Source of the DNA: JACPYM01 sp031423495
GTDB taxonomy: Bacteria; Acidobacteriota; Blastocatellia; RBC074
Reading direction: 5' to 3'
DNA length: 64,000 nucleotides
Assembly (NCBI GenBank): GCA_031423495.1
Contig: JANPFP010000259.1
Location: forward strand, 1 to 64,000
Below, one piece after another: positions 1 through 9,512 of this stretch. Under the pieces are notes generated by a model, which worked only from the letters and a program-made list of their open reading frames with translations, ran no database searches and had not been told where the DNA came from. The position numbers and the translations under genes were made by a program. Within the stretch, counting starts at the first letter, position 1, and every line of letters begins with the position of its first letter.

Positions 1-23
1 GTCAGGGTTCTACGATCACTCAT
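1..23 (-). CDS. 5' end of a gene cut by the window edge
   Basis: On the minus strand an ATG at 23-21 is preceded by a consensus GGAGG (33-29) with a 5-nt spacer and opens a frame reading Met-Ser-Asp-Arg-Arg-Thr-Leu to the window edge. The good ribosome-binding site makes this a plausible start of a gene divergent from the receptor at 402. Only seven codons are visible, so no function can be given. Confidence 0.5.
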
Positions 24-401
24 CGTTACCTCCATCTGTTCAGCCTCCTTGAGTAGTCGGGGGAGGCTCTCATTTCAGATAGATTTCTTAGCTGAGGCAA
101 CGATTCGCTTTCGCATTGTTTTTAGGTGAGTCAATTCGCGCGTTTGCATCATAATTAAATCGGTGTAGACTGCGCCCGCATTCACGCATGGTTTTTCACG
201 AACTGGCGCTGAATTAAAACACTGACTCACCGATTCACCACACTGACTCATTATTTGCTGGATGGAAAAGACGCCCGGAATTTGGCCGGGCCAACCGAAG
301 CAGCCGACGAGCGATTAGCTTAAACTCGACGGTTGCTGAGACATTTGCCTGATGCACGTTCATTCGAGACGTGCGTCCTAAATTTTTTTGGAGTAAATCA
401 C
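24..401. other. Divergent intergenic region with short direct repeats
   Basis: This 378-bp stretch has no convincing gene and should hold the promoters of the leftward gene (ATG at 23) and the rightward receptor (ATG at 402). The 10-mer CACTGACTCA occurs at 220-229 and again at 241-250, 21 bp apart and so on the same helix face. A related inverted copy (GGTGAGTCA) lies at 125-133. These could be regulator-binding sites, but no clear -35/-10 pair was identified. Confidence 0.35.
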
Positions 402-3400
402 ATGCACAAGTTCACAAGACTCAGTGGTCTGTTGCTGCTGGCATTGGCTATGGCATTGACCGCCGTCGCGCAAACGACCAGCGGTTCGATCACGGGTAAC
501 GTCAATGACCCGAATGGGGCAGCGGTCGCCAACGCGACGGTCGTGATCAAAGACGACCTGCGCGGTTTCTCGCAGACTGCCACGACCGACGCCGAAGGCC
601 GCTTCGTTTTTCCGACGCTTCAGCCTTCGACTTATACACTTTCTATCGAAGCGACCGGCTTCAAGAAGTCAGAACGCACCGGCATTTTGCTGGTGGCCAA
701 TGACAAACAGGCTTTGGGCGACCTCAAACTTGATGTCGGTGCCGCGAATGAAACCGTCACGGTCACTGCCGAAGCGACGCTGGTGCAATCTGAAAGCGGC
801 GAACGGTCTTATGCCGTGCAAGGCGAGATCGTACAGAACATCGCCGTGAACGGACGCAGCTTCGTTAGTTTGGCTTCCATTGCAACGGGCGTAGTTTTTA
901 ACCTACCTACAGGTAGCGGTGAAGTCATTCAAAACATTTCTGCCAATGGTTTGCGAACCAGCGCCAACAACTTGCAACTCGACGGTGTGGCAATCGTTGA
1001 CACCGGCAACAACGGCAGCATGGTTAATATGAACCTCGACGCGATCGGCGAATTCAAGGTGTTGACCTCGAACTATCAAGCTGAATACGGTCGCTCTGCG
1101 GGCGCGCAAATCAGCGCCGTGACCAAGAGCGGCACGCGCGATTTTCACGGTTCGTTTTACGCCTTCCGTCGTCATGACGGGATGAACGCCAACACCTGGA
1201 TCAACAACCGCAATAGCACGCCGACCAATCCCATCAATAAACCGCGTCTCGATCAACGCGACATCGGTTACACGATTGGTGGCCCGGTTTATATCCCCGG
1301 CAAATTCAACACCGATAAAAACAAATTCTTTTTCTTCTTCAGTCAGGAACATCAAAAACGTTTTGTGCCACCTGCTGCTCCGGTGAACGTGCGGGTTCCC
1401 ACGGCGCTCGAACGTGCGGGTGATTTCTCGCAAACGACCGATAACACAGGTGCGCTTTATCCTTACATCCGTGATTACACATTGAATGCGCCCTGCAACG
1501 CGACGACTCAAACCGGCTGTTTCAGAGCCGATGGCGTATTGGGACGCATTCCGCAAAACCGTTTGTATGGCTTAGGGGTGAACCTGCTGAAGATTTATCC
1601 GAATCCGAACATCAGCATTCCGGGTGCGAACTTCAACTACCAGACGGTGCAACCGGGCAACCAACCGCAACGTCAGGACTTGTATCGCGGCGACTGGGTT
1701 ATCAGTAACAATTGGCGCGCGACGGGCAAATATCTTTATAACAAGTTTGCCCCGATTCAGCCCTATGGGTCGTTTGTGTTAGGTACGAACCTGCCTGATT
1801 ACGCGACCAGATTCCCGAATAATCGTTATAGCATTACGGGTACGGTGACAGGGTCAATCAACCCTACGACGGTGGTTGAGTTCACCTTTGGGCAAAGCCA
1901 CAACTTCATTGACATTTTGCCGAACAATCCAAAATTCAACCGAGCCGGATTGAACCTGACCGGCTTCCCGGTGCTGTTCCCCAACGCGGTGCAAATTGAC
2001 CTGCCGCCGCAATTCGTCTTTGGCGGTCGCGTTGCCAACGGGCCCAATATTGGCTCGAATAATGCGCCGTTTTACAACTTCAATACGACCAAAGACTATT
2101 CGGCGAATTTGTCGAAGATCGTCAGCGGTCATAACTTTAAATTCGGCGCGTTCTGGCAAAACAGCTTCAAACCCCAAAGCAGCTTTGCCAACAACAACGG
2201 CCAATATAATTTCAGTGATAACACTGCCAACCCGTTAGACTCACAATTCGGTTTTGCCAACGCGATCTTGGGCATTTACAACACGTTCAATCAGGCTTCG
2301 GCTTACGTGATCGGTAAATACCGCTACAACAACGTCGAGTTTTATGCGCAAGATAACTGGAAAGTCACGAGCCGATTGACCTTCGATTACGGCATGCGTT
2401 TCTATTGGATTCAACCGCAATTCGACGAAGATTTGCAGACCGCCAATTTCCTGCCCGGTCGTTACAACTCGGGGCAAGCGCCATTGCTGTTCCGCCCGGT
2501 TTGCGTCAACAACACGGCCTCTTGCACCGGTGACAATCGCCGCGCGGTTGATCCGCGCCTGTTGACGACGGGTTTCATTCCTACAGCGGCGAACACGCTG
2601 GCTGGCGTATTTATCGGTCGCCTCGTTTCTGGAACCGGCACGCTCACCAATGGGGTGGTGCAAGCAGGTGCCGGACTCGAAAAGGGCGTTTATCGCAATC
2701 GTGGCATTCAGTTCGCGCCGCGCTTCGGTTTCGCTTATGACCTGAAAGGCAATCAGTCGTTCGTCATTCGCGGCGGCGGCGGAATCTTTTATGACCGTCC
2801 CCAAGGCAACACGGTTTTTGACCTTGTGCAAAACCCGCCGACAACAATTGCGCCGACACTCAACTTCGGCCTGATTTCTCAACTCAATGCCGGCCCGTTG
2901 TTGCTCGCGCCGCCCAGTCTCGTGGCCTTTGATCGTGAGGGCAAAGTGCCGACCTCTTATGCCTATAACCTGGGCGTTCAATACAAACTACCTTACGATT
3001 CAGTGTTAGACGTTTCGTATGTAGGCACGTCAGCGCAACATCAATTGCAACGTCGCAACCTCAACGCTCCGAATTATGGTGCGGCTTATTCGGCGGCTAA
3101 CCAGGATCCGACGCAGACCCCGGCGCTGACCAACGGTCAACTCAACGGATCGTCGGCTTTGTTGCCTGACTTCCTGCGTCCTTACCCTGGGTTCGGCAAC
3201 ATCTCGTTTATCGAACCGTCGGCTAGTTCCAATTACCACTCGCTGCAAACTTCTCTGCAACGTCGTTACACCAAAGGTTTGCTGGTGGGTGTGAATTACA
3301 CCTGGAGCAAGGCTTTGGGTACGCAAACCAACGATTTGCCAGGACTTGGTGGTTATGGTTCGCCTAACAATCTCGACAACCGCCGCGCTAATTACGGCAT

Positions 3401-4007
3401 TCTCGACTTTGATCGTCGGCATAATTTCAACATCAACTTTGTGTGGGACTTGCCGAAAGCAACCAGCAACAATGGGTTGGGTTATGTGGCGAATGGCTGG
3501 CAGTTGTCGGGCATTTACCGTTACCAAACGGGTGCGCCCTACAACATCGGCGCTACGGTCAATGGCCTGTCAGGTTATGGTTTAACTGGCACGCAGGGCG
3601 TTGAAGGCCATCGCGTCGTATTTTTGAAAAATGCGGGCTATGGCTACACCAGCGATCCGTATAAGCAACTCGACGTGACAGCTTTTGCTTCGCCGAATTT
3701 CGGCAGCACCAGCTTTGAATCGGGTCGCAACAACTTCCGTTACGCTCCGATCAATAGCTGGGACTTGGCGCTCTCAAAAGAGTTCCGCGTAAAGGAACAC
3801 TATCGTTTCGAAGCGCGTCTCGATGCCTTCAATGCGTTTAACCATACGCAATTTGACGGCATCAATACGGGTGCGGTGTTTTCGGGTGTGAACAGCTCGA
3901 CGATCACCAATCTAGCCAATGAACAGACCAACCGGACTGGCTTTGGCTCGGTGACTTCGGTGCGCTTACCACGCAACCTGCAATGGTCGTTGCGCTTTTC
4001 TTTCTAA
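402..4007 (+). CDS. TonB-dependent receptor, Oar-like, with carboxypeptidase-regulatory-like domain
   Basis: Predicted outer-membrane beta-barrel of about 1201 aa. The ATG at 402 is chosen because GGAG lies 8 nt upstream (390-393) and the product starts with a clean Sec signal peptide ending at Ala-Val-Ala-Gln. An Ig-like carboxypeptidase-regulatory domain follows (about residues 22-110; GSITGNVNDPNGAAVANATV), then a plug-like region with a GRSAGAQISAVTKSGT-type motif, then a long barrel ending in an aromatic residue (LRFSF). This architecture and length match the Oar-like receptors that are abundant in Acidobacteriota. The substrate cannot be read from the sequence; the adjacent secreted esterases suggest an organic ligand, which is inference. 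Confidence 0.9.
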   Translation: MHKFTRLSGLLLLALAMALTAVAQTTSGSITGNVNDPNGAAVANATVVIKDDLRGFSQTATTDAEGRFVFPTLQPSTYTLSIEATGFKKSERTGILLVANDKQALGDLKLDVGAANETVTVTAEATLVQSESGERSYAVQGEIVQNIAVNGRSFVSLASIATGVVFNLPTGSGEVIQNISANGLRTSANNLQLDGVAIVDTGNNGSMVNMNLDAIGEFKVLTSNYQAEYGRSAGAQISAVTKSGTRDFHGSFYAFRRHDGMNANTWINNRNSTPTNPINKPRLDQRDIGYTIGGPVYIPGKFNTDKNKFFFFFSQEHQKRFVPPAAPVNVRVPTALERAGDFSQTTDNTGALYPYIRDYTLNAPCNATTQTGCFRADGVLGRIPQNRLYGLGVNLLKIYPNPNISIPGANFNYQTVQPGNQPQRQDLYRGDWVISNNWRATGKYLYNKFAPIQPYGSFVLGTNLPDYATRFPNNRYSITGTVTGSINPTTVVEFTFGQSHNFIDILPNNPKFNRAGLNLTGFPVLFPNAVQIDLPPQFVFGGRVANGPNIGSNNAPFYNFNTTKDYSANLSKIVSGHNFKFGAFWQNSFKPQSSFANNNGQYNFSDNTANPLDSQFGFANAILGIYNTFNQASAYVIGKYRYNNVEFYAQDNWKVTSRLTFDYGMRFYWIQPQFDEDLQTANFLPGRYNSGQAPLLFRPVCVNNTASCTGDNRRAVDPRLLTTGFIPTAANTLAGVFIGRLVSGTGTLTNGVVQAGAGLEKGVYRNRGIQFAPRFGFAYDLKGNQSFVIRGGGGIFYDRPQGNTVFDLVQNPPTTIAPTLNFGLISQLNAGPLLLAPPSLVAFDREGKVPTSYAYNLGVQYKLPYDSVLDVSYVGTSAQHQLQRRNLNAPNYGAAYSAANQDPTQTPALTNGQLNGSSALLPDFLRPYPGFGNISFIEPSASSNYHSLQTSLQRRYTKGLLVGVNYTWSKALGTQTNDLPGLGGYGSPNNLDNRRANYGILDFDRRHNFNINFVWDLPKATSNNGLGYVANGWQLSGIYRYQTGAPYNIGATVNGLSGYGLTGTQGVEGHRVVFLKNAGYGYTSDPYKQLDVTAFASPNFGSTSFESGRNNFRYAPINSWDLALSKEFRVKEHYRFEARLDAFNAFNHTQFDGINTGAVFSGVNSSTITNLANEQTNRTGFGSVTSVRLPRNLQWSLRFSF

Positions 4008-4028
4008 AGAAGTCTGACGAACTATCAA

Positions 4029-4064
4029 GGCCGGATTCTTTTTACGAAGAGTCCGGCCTTTTTT
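4029..4064 (+). terminator. Rho-independent terminator after the Oar-like receptor
   Basis: The arms GGCCGGATTCT (4029-4039) and AGAGTCCGGCC (4048-4058) form an 11-bp stem with one mismatch and an 8-nt loop, followed directly by six T residues (4059-4064). It lies 21 bp after the receptor stop and just upstream of the esterase start, so the esterase probably needs its own promoter or read-through. Confidence 0.85.
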
Positions 4065-4081
4065 CCAAGTGGAGGACTGTG

Positions 4082-5809
4082 ATGAAAAAACGGAAAGCAG
4101 ATATGAGTTCGACGCAATTGGGCAGACGTAATTTGTTGCAAGGCGCAGCGACGCTGGCGGGCAGTGCGTTGTTACCGATTGGCGCAACTGCCGAGACGAA
4201 AGCGAAAGCCGTAGCCGTGAATGGATGTTCGACTACGGTGGCGGCGGGTGGCGGCAAAGCTGTGGTTGAGACGACAGCGGGCAAAGTCATGGGTTATGTG
4301 CGCAACGGAATTTTCACTTACAAAGGCATGCCTTACGCCGCACCGATTGGTGGCGAAGCGCGCTTTATGCCGCCGCAAAAAGCCAAGCCGTGGGCGGGTG
4401 TGCGCAGTTCGCTGCAATACGGGCCGGTCAGTCCGCAAGCCGCGCGCACCGGTTGGGCGAATGACGAAGAGGCGTGGCTATTCAGTTGGGATGACGGCAT
4501 TCCCGGCGAAGACTGTTTACGCGTCAACGTATGGACGCCTGGCATAAACGATAACAAGAAACGTCCGGTGATGGTGTGGTTGCACGGCGGAGGTTTTCAG
4601 TCGGGTTCGGGGCAGGAGTTGGGTTCGTATGACGGCGAGAACCTGAGTCGTCGCGGCGATGTCGTGGTCGTTTCGCTCAATCATCGGTTGGCGGTGTTGG
4701 GCTATCTGAATCTCGCCGAAGTCGGCGGCGCGAAATATGCTGAGGCCGCTAACGTAGGCAATTTAGATTTGGTCGCTGCGCTCGAATGGGTGCGCGACAA
4801 CGTAGCGAATTTCGGCGGCGATCCGTCGAACGTGACGATCTTCGGGCAATCAGGCGGCGGCGGAAAAGTCAGTTCGTTGATGGCGATGCCGACGGCGAAA
4901 GGATTGTTTCACAAGGCCATCGTGCAAAGCGGTTCGGGCTTGCGCATGGTTCAACCTGAGACTTCGTTGAAAGTCGCGGCGGCCTTTCTCGAAGAGTTGA
5001 AATTGAACGCCAACCATCTTGACCAACTGCACAAGCTGCCGGTGCAAACGATCATCGCGGCGGGCGCGGTGGCGATGCGCAAAGTCAGCGGAGCGGGTGG
5101 CGGTGGTGGCGGTTTGCGCGTCTTTCAACGTCGCACTGATCGAGCTGGCTGGGGGCCGACGGTGGATGGAAAGATTTTGCCGCAACATCCGTTTGATCCG
5201 GCTGCGCCTGCGATTTCGGCGAACGTACCGATGTTGATTGGCTCGACGCTCAATGAGTTCACTTCGGGCATCAACAATCCCAACGCCAACGCGCTGACCG
5301 AAGCCGAACTCGTAGCGAAGGTGAAAGAAGGTTACGGCGAACGTGCCGAATCAATCATAGCCGCTTATCGCAAAGCCAATCCGACGGCGAAACCGTTTGA
5401 TCTGTTCTCGTTGATTGGCACGGTTCCTACGCAACACAACGCCGTGACGCAAGCCGGATTGAAAGCCGCACAAGGCGCAGCGCCCGCGTTCCTTTATCAG
5501 TTTACGTGGCAAACGCCGGTGCTGGACGGGCGTCCGCGCGCGTTTCATTGTTCTGAGTTGGCGTTCTGTTTCGACAACATTGACCGTTGCGTAAACATGA
5601 CCGGCGGCGGTTCGGACGCACGTGCGCTGGCCGCTAAGATGAGCGAAGCGTGGATTGCCTTTGCGCGCAAGGGCGACCCCAATCACGCGGGCTTGCCCAA
5701 GTGGTCGGCTTACACGGCGGCCAAAGGCGCGACCATGATTTTCGACAATCAATGCGCAGTGAAAAATGATCCCGATGGCGAAGCGCGCCGCGCGATCACG
5801 GCGGCCTAA
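4082..5809 (+). CDS. Carboxylesterase type B, Tat-exported
   Basis: A 575-aa alpha/beta-hydrolase of the carboxylesterase/lipase family (PF00135), expected to hydrolyse carboxylic esters outside the cytoplasm. The ATG at 4082 follows GGAGG (4071-4075). The N-terminus has a Tat-like motif (GRRNLLQGAATLAG) and a hydrophobic segment. The nucleophile elbow reads FGQSGGGG with Ser257, where most relatives have GESAGG; the later RAFHCSELAF segment supplies the probable catalytic His. A Gly-rich run (SGAGGGGGG) interrupts the middle. It lies between the receptor terminator and a decayed PQQ-like gene. The natural ester is unknown. Confidence 0.88.
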   Translation: MKKRKADMSSTQLGRRNLLQGAATLAGSALLPIGATAETKAKAVAVNGCSTTVAAGGGKAVVETTAGKVMGYVRNGIFTYKGMPYAAPIGGEARFMPPQKAKPWAGVRSSLQYGPVSPQAARTGWANDEEAWLFSWDDGIPGEDCLRVNVWTPGINDNKKRPVMVWLHGGGFQSGSGQELGSYDGENLSRRGDVVVVSLNHRLAVLGYLNLAEVGGAKYAEAANVGNLDLVAALEWVRDNVANFGGDPSNVTIFGQSGGGGKVSSLMAMPTAKGLFHKAIVQSGSGLRMVQPETSLKVAAAFLEELKLNANHLDQLHKLPVQTIIAAGAVAMRKVSGAGGGGGGLRVFQRRTDRAGWGPTVDGKILPQHPFDPAAPAISANVPMLIGSTLNEFTSGINNPNANALTEAELVAKVKEGYGERAESIIAAYRKANPTAKPFDLFSLIGTVPTQHNAVTQAGLKAAQGAAPAFLYQFTWQTPVLDGRPRAFHCSELAFCFDNIDRCVNMTGGGSDARALAAKMSEAWIAFARKGDPNHAGLPKWSAYTAAKGATMIFDNQCAVKNDPDGEARRAITAA

Positions 5810-5840
5810 TTTATCCACTTGGCGCACCGCTGCGTTTGCG

Positions 5841-5872
5841 TTTAGCGGGCTTGTTACCGCAAACCCGCTAAA
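5841..5872. terminator. Hairpin downstream of the esterase
   Basis: TTTAGCGGG (5841-5849) pairs perfectly with CCCGCTAAA (5864-5872). A T-rich but interrupted stretch follows, so it may be a weak terminator or an mRNA 3'-end stabilising stem. It lies about 30 bp after the esterase stop. Confidence 0.4.
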
Positions 5873-5940
5873 ACCCTCTTTACCAAACAAGCGCGTAGCG
5901 CCAACCCACAAAATTAGCAAAACAAAAACGGAGCTTTCGT

Positions 5941-7573
5941 ATGAAACGACGAATCTTGCTTGCGATGATGACTGGCATGCTGGCGGTGCTGGCCTTCTCT
6001 TTCTTTCAATTGAACCCGCCATAACAAGCGCAAAGCGGAAAGCCCGCTGAGTGGCTGATGGATGGCGGCGACGTAGAGCGGACCGGCTGGCAAAAGCATG
6101 AAACGATGCTTTCGGTCGCCTCGGCCAAAAACATGAAGCTGCTCTGGAAAACCAGGCTCGACAACGAAGCGCGCCAGATGCACAACCTGTTGCCGGTGCT
6201 GATTGCGCCGAACGTGAAAACGGCGAGCGGATTGAAACCAATCGTGCTGGTCACGGGCGTGAGCGATAACCTTTATGGGCTGGATGCCGAGACGGGTGAG
6301 CAACTGTGGAAGCTGCATTTTGACAGCAACTGGAAGCCGAGCGGCGGCAGTTACATTTTGTGTCCGGGCGGCATCACGGCGACGCCGATCATTGCGCGTA
6401 AGGCCGAGGGCGAATACATCGTCTATGCCGCCTCGTAGGACGGATGCTTGCGCCGCGTAGACCTCGCCACTGGCAAAGAGCTTGCGCCGCCCGCGAAATT
6501 CATGCCGTCCAATGGCAAGCCTTACGCGCTGAATTTATTCAACAACGTGATTTATGTGCATACGGCACAGGGCTGCGGCGGCAATCCGAACATGGTTTAC
6601 CTTTACGATTTGGCGACCGACAAGGTAGGCGCTTGGGGGCCAGCAGGCGGTGGCTGTGGGGACGCACCGGCGGCGCGATTGATTCCAAAGGCGTGATGTA
6701 TACCGGCACGGGCGACGGCCCGTGGAACCTGAACATGGCGTTTATGGCAACGGCATCATCGGCGTCGCATCTGACCCCGTAACGAAAGCCGCGAAGCTGG
6801 TTGATTATTACGGCCCGTCGAATGCCGCGTGGTTGTGGAAGCGCGATTTAGACATGCAAGTGAGTTGCGCGATCTTCAAATATAAAGGCAAAGAGTTGAT
6901 GGTGGATGCGGGCAAGGAATGTGTGATGTATTTGATGGATACCGATTCGATTGGCGGCGACGACCATCGCACGCCGTTGCACCGTACGCCTTTGTATTGC
7001 AACGAAGAAGTGAATTTCGCTTCGGCGGGCGTGTGGGGTTCGCTGGCCACGTGGGAAGACGCACGCGGTACGCGCTGGGTGCTGTCGCCGTTTTGGGGGC
7101 CTAAGCATTCCAAGTTTGTCGCGCCGATAGAAAACGGCGTAGTGAAAAAAGGCGCAGTCGTGGCTTTCAAAGTGACTGAGAAAGCAGGCAAGCCGACGCT
7201 CGTGCCAGCATGGATTTCGCGCGATATGGATCGCGCCGAACCGCCGGTAATTGCGAACGGCGTCGTGTTTGCCTATGGCAGCGGCGAAGATACCGATCAA
7301 GCCGCTTATGACATCGGCCTCGAATATAACAGCGCCGAGCAGCGCATTAAGCATTCGACGCGCGCGGTGCTTTATGCGCTTGATGCACAAACCGGTAAGG
7401 AGCTTTGGAACAGCGGCGACGCGATTGCCTCGTGGAATCATTGGAGCGGGCTGTCTATCGCCAATGGCCGCGTCTATCTCAGCACGTTCGACGGCTATCA
7501 GTATTGCTTCGGGCTGACGAATTCATCATCTTTTTCATTGGGGCAAACGGCGGCGACCAAGGGAGGCAAATAG
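5941..7573 (+). pseudogene. Broken PQQ-like beta-propeller protein gene
   Basis: The reading starts at ATG 5941 with a signal-peptide-like sequence (MKRRILLAMMTGMLAVLAF) and covers an exported beta-propeller of about 540 aa with PQQ-type repeats (for example LYGLDAETGEQLWKL and LYALDAQTGKELW). It is interrupted four times: an in-frame TAA at 6022-6024, an in-frame TAG at 6436-6438, and two apparent 1-base deletions near 6654 and 6733 that move the homologous reading from frame 1 to 3 to 2. Protein-like sequence continues across every lesion to the final TAG (7571-7573). The next gene is intact and related, so loss of this copy may be tolerated. Assembly error could explain the frameshifts but explains two nonsense codons less easily. 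Confidence 0.8.
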
Positions 7574-9195
7574 TGAAAACCATACTGGCAGCAATACTTT
7601 GTTGTGGCTTGTGTGTGTCGGCGGTGTCTGCGCAATTTCGCAGCACCAACGACTGGATGACCGAGAACGCCGATGCGCAACGTACGGCAACGGTCAGGAC
7701 TGACCCGGTCATCAATAAAGATTTCGTAGCGCAACCCGGCAACCTCAAATTTTTATGGAAGCTGAAACTCAAAAACCAACCCAACCAACTGAACAATCTG
7801 AGTTCGCCCGCGACGCTGGAATTGCTGATCGGTTATCGCGGCTTTCGCATGCTCGGCTTTGTGGCGGGCAGCGGCGACAACCTTTTCACGATTGACACGG
7901 ACTTGGGGCGGATGGAGTGGGAAAAGAAATTGAAGGCTGCGCCTGCGGTTGCGCCTTCGACGTTGGCTTGTCCGGGCGGAATGACGACGGGCGTTGTGCG
8001 TCCTACGGTGTCTGCGATTTCTGCTCCGCGCGGCGGCGGGTTCGGCGGCGGTCGCAGCACGCCCGCTGTGAGTACGGTTGGTGAATCGGGCGCGGGCGCT
8101 ACGACGTTGAGTGAAGTGCGCGGGTCGGGGTTTTCTCCGCCGCCCAGCGCGCTGCCGAGTGACAAGTCCGGGCCAAAGACGCCACCGATGGGCGGGGTTT
8201 TCGGCGGCGGCGCGAATGTGATTTATGCGCTGGCGAGCGACGGCATGATTCACGCGATGCATTTATCGAATGGCGCTGACTTTCATCCGCCCGTGCGCTT
8301 TTTGCCTGCGGGAGCCAATGCCCACGGGCTGATTATCGTTGACGGCATGGCTTATGCCGTGACGACGAATGGTTGCGGCACTGTGCCGAACGGCGTGTGG
8401 TCGCTCGATTTCGATACGCAAAAAGTTTCGACGTGGAAGGGCAACGTGGCGGGTTCAGCCGGTGCGGCTTTCGGCCCCGATGGAACGATTTATGTCGCCA
8501 CGAATGAAGAAGCGCCGGGCGCTCCGGCGATGTCTCCAGCGATGTCTATAGTTGCGATTGATGCGAAGACTTTGCAGACCAAAAGCGTTTATACGGCCAG
8601 CCGCATTTTTGTTTCTACGCCGGTCGTGTTTCAGCACCAGGGCATAACGTTGATTGCCACTGTTGCGATTGATGGCGCGATTTATCTGTTAGACGCGGCG
8701 AATATGGCGACGGCGTTGAGCGTCTCGCCCGCGACGGCGAAAGGCGCTGCGCCGAGTTCATTGGCTTCGTATGTGGATGCCGGTGGCACGCGCTGGATTC
8801 TCGTGGCGCATACGGGTGCGTTGCCGTCAGGCTTTAGCGGCATAGCCACGCAAGGCGCTATTCTCGCTTACAAAATTAGCGAAGACGGCAAGCTCGTCGC
8901 CGGTTGGGCTTCGCGCAATCTGGTCGCGCCGCTCACGCCGACGGTTATCAACGGCGTCGTCTTTGCCACTTCAAGCGGCGAGTTCAAAACCCAGGACAGC
9001 AAGGTCACAGCAGCACGTTCAGGTCGCGCGGTGTTGTATGCGCTTGATGGCGCGACGGGCAAAGAGGTTTGGTCAAGCGGTTCGACAATCACTTCGTTCG
9101 CGCGCGGCGGCGCGTTGTCGGGTGGCGCTGGTCAACTTTATCTGACGACGTATGACGGGACGATTTATGCGTTCGGTCATTCGATAGAGCATTGA
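7573..9195 (+). CDS. PQQ-like beta-propeller repeat protein, exported
   Basis: A 540-aa product starting at a GTG that overlaps the preceding stop (TAGTG), with GGGAGG at 7561-7566 as ribosome-binding site. The start gives a typical Sec signal peptide (VKTILAAILCCGLCVSAVSA). The body holds WD/PQQ-like blades such as LYALDGATGKEVW and ends with TYDGTIYAFGHSIEH. A Pro/Gly/Ser-rich insert of about 65 residues near 146-213 interrupts the propeller. It may be a periplasmic quinoprotein-like or scaffold protein; no dehydrogenase active-site signature was confirmed. It is the intact relative of the decayed gene just upstream. Confidence 0.82.
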   Translation: MKTILAAILCCGLCVSAVSAQFRSTNDWMTENADAQRTATVRTDPVINKDFVAQPGNLKFLWKLKLKNQPNQLNNLSSPATLELLIGYRGFRMLGFVAGSGDNLFTIDTDLGRMEWEKKLKAAPAVAPSTLACPGGMTTGVVRPTVSAISAPRGGGFGGGRSTPAVSTVGESGAGATTLSEVRGSGFSPPPSALPSDKSGPKTPPMGGVFGGGANVIYALASDGMIHAMHLSNGADFHPPVRFLPAGANAHGLIIVDGMAYAVTTNGCGTVPNGVWSLDFDTQKVSTWKGNVAGSAGAAFGPDGTIYVATNEEAPGAPAMSPAMSIVAIDAKTLQTKSVYTASRIFVSTPVVFQHQGITLIATVAIDGAIYLLDAANMATALSVSPATAKGAAPSSLASYVDAGGTRWILVAHTGALPSGFSGIATQGAILAYKISEDGKLVAGWASRNLVAPLTPTVINGVVFATSSGEFKTQDSKVTAARSGRAVLYALDGATGKEVWSSGSTITSFARGGALSGGAGQLYLTTYDGTIYAFGHSIEH

Positions 9196-9261
9196 ACTGT
9201 ATGAGGCGATACGGGGAGCGTAAGCGCAATGAGATTAACGCAAGCTTTTTGCAAGAAGGGC

Positions 9262-9349
9262 TTTCGCCACAAAAACACACAGAAGACACAAAAAGAAACT
9301 CTATTATCAGAAATCATTTTTGTGGCCTTTGTGCTTTTTTGTGGCGAAA
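9262..9349. repeat. Imperfect inverted repeat of ACACAAA-type words
   Basis: The left arm begins TTTCGCCACAAAAA at 9262 and the right arm ends TTTTTTGTGGCGAAA at 9349. Each arm continues with degenerate copies of a CACA(A/G)A word, and the arms align over about 33 bp with a few mismatches around a short spacer. It shares its architecture (inverted arms made of short quasi-tandem words, intergenic position) with the repeats near 11.9 kb and 16.0 kb. Confidence 0.75.
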
Positions 9350-9392
9350 AACTCTCCTGCAATTTCATTGCCTGATGGCTATCTTCAGTTGC

Positions 9393-9453
9393 GTGCGACC
9401 GCCTGGTTGGGTGGGACAGAATCCGATCCTGTCCCACTCCTGATGGGTCGCAC
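9393..9453. repeat. Two-tier hairpin upstream of the Rpn nuclease
   Basis: The outer arms GTGCGACC (9393-9400) and GGTCGCAC (9446-9453) enclose inner arms GTGGGACAG (9411-9419) and CTGTCCCAC (9429-9437). The two nested perfect stems end 59 bp before the nuclease start. This could be a regulatory RNA hairpin or a mobile-element end; there is no T-tract, so it is not a typical terminator. Confidence 0.6.
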
Positions 9454-9512
9454 TCACTCGCAAATTGATCGGTTTGTTGAAGCCGTCGCGCCAACGCGAT
9501 AATGAAACCGCT

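Larger units (their letters stand above)
9196..9512. other. Intergenic region with two inverted repeats
   Basis: This 317-bp gap between the beta-propeller gene and the Rpn nuclease contains no supportable gene. It holds an imperfect long inverted repeat at 9262-9349 and a nested hairpin at 9393-9453, listed separately. Short open frames here are derived from those repeats. Confidence 0.6.

Noticed and set aside
903..1556. Long minus-strand open frame inside the first Oar-like receptor
   Set aside because: It is antisense to a clear receptor gene, has no recognisable domain and reflects codon bias of the real gene.
5941..7573. Programmed stop-codon readthrough and frameshifting in the first PQQ-like gene
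   Set aside because: Four separate events without slippery sequences or a recoding signal are far better explained by decay or sequence error.
9192..9443. Small plus-strand open frame after the beta-propeller gene
   Set aside because: Most of it is encoded by the inverted repeat at 9262-9349, and it has no domain or ribosome-binding site.
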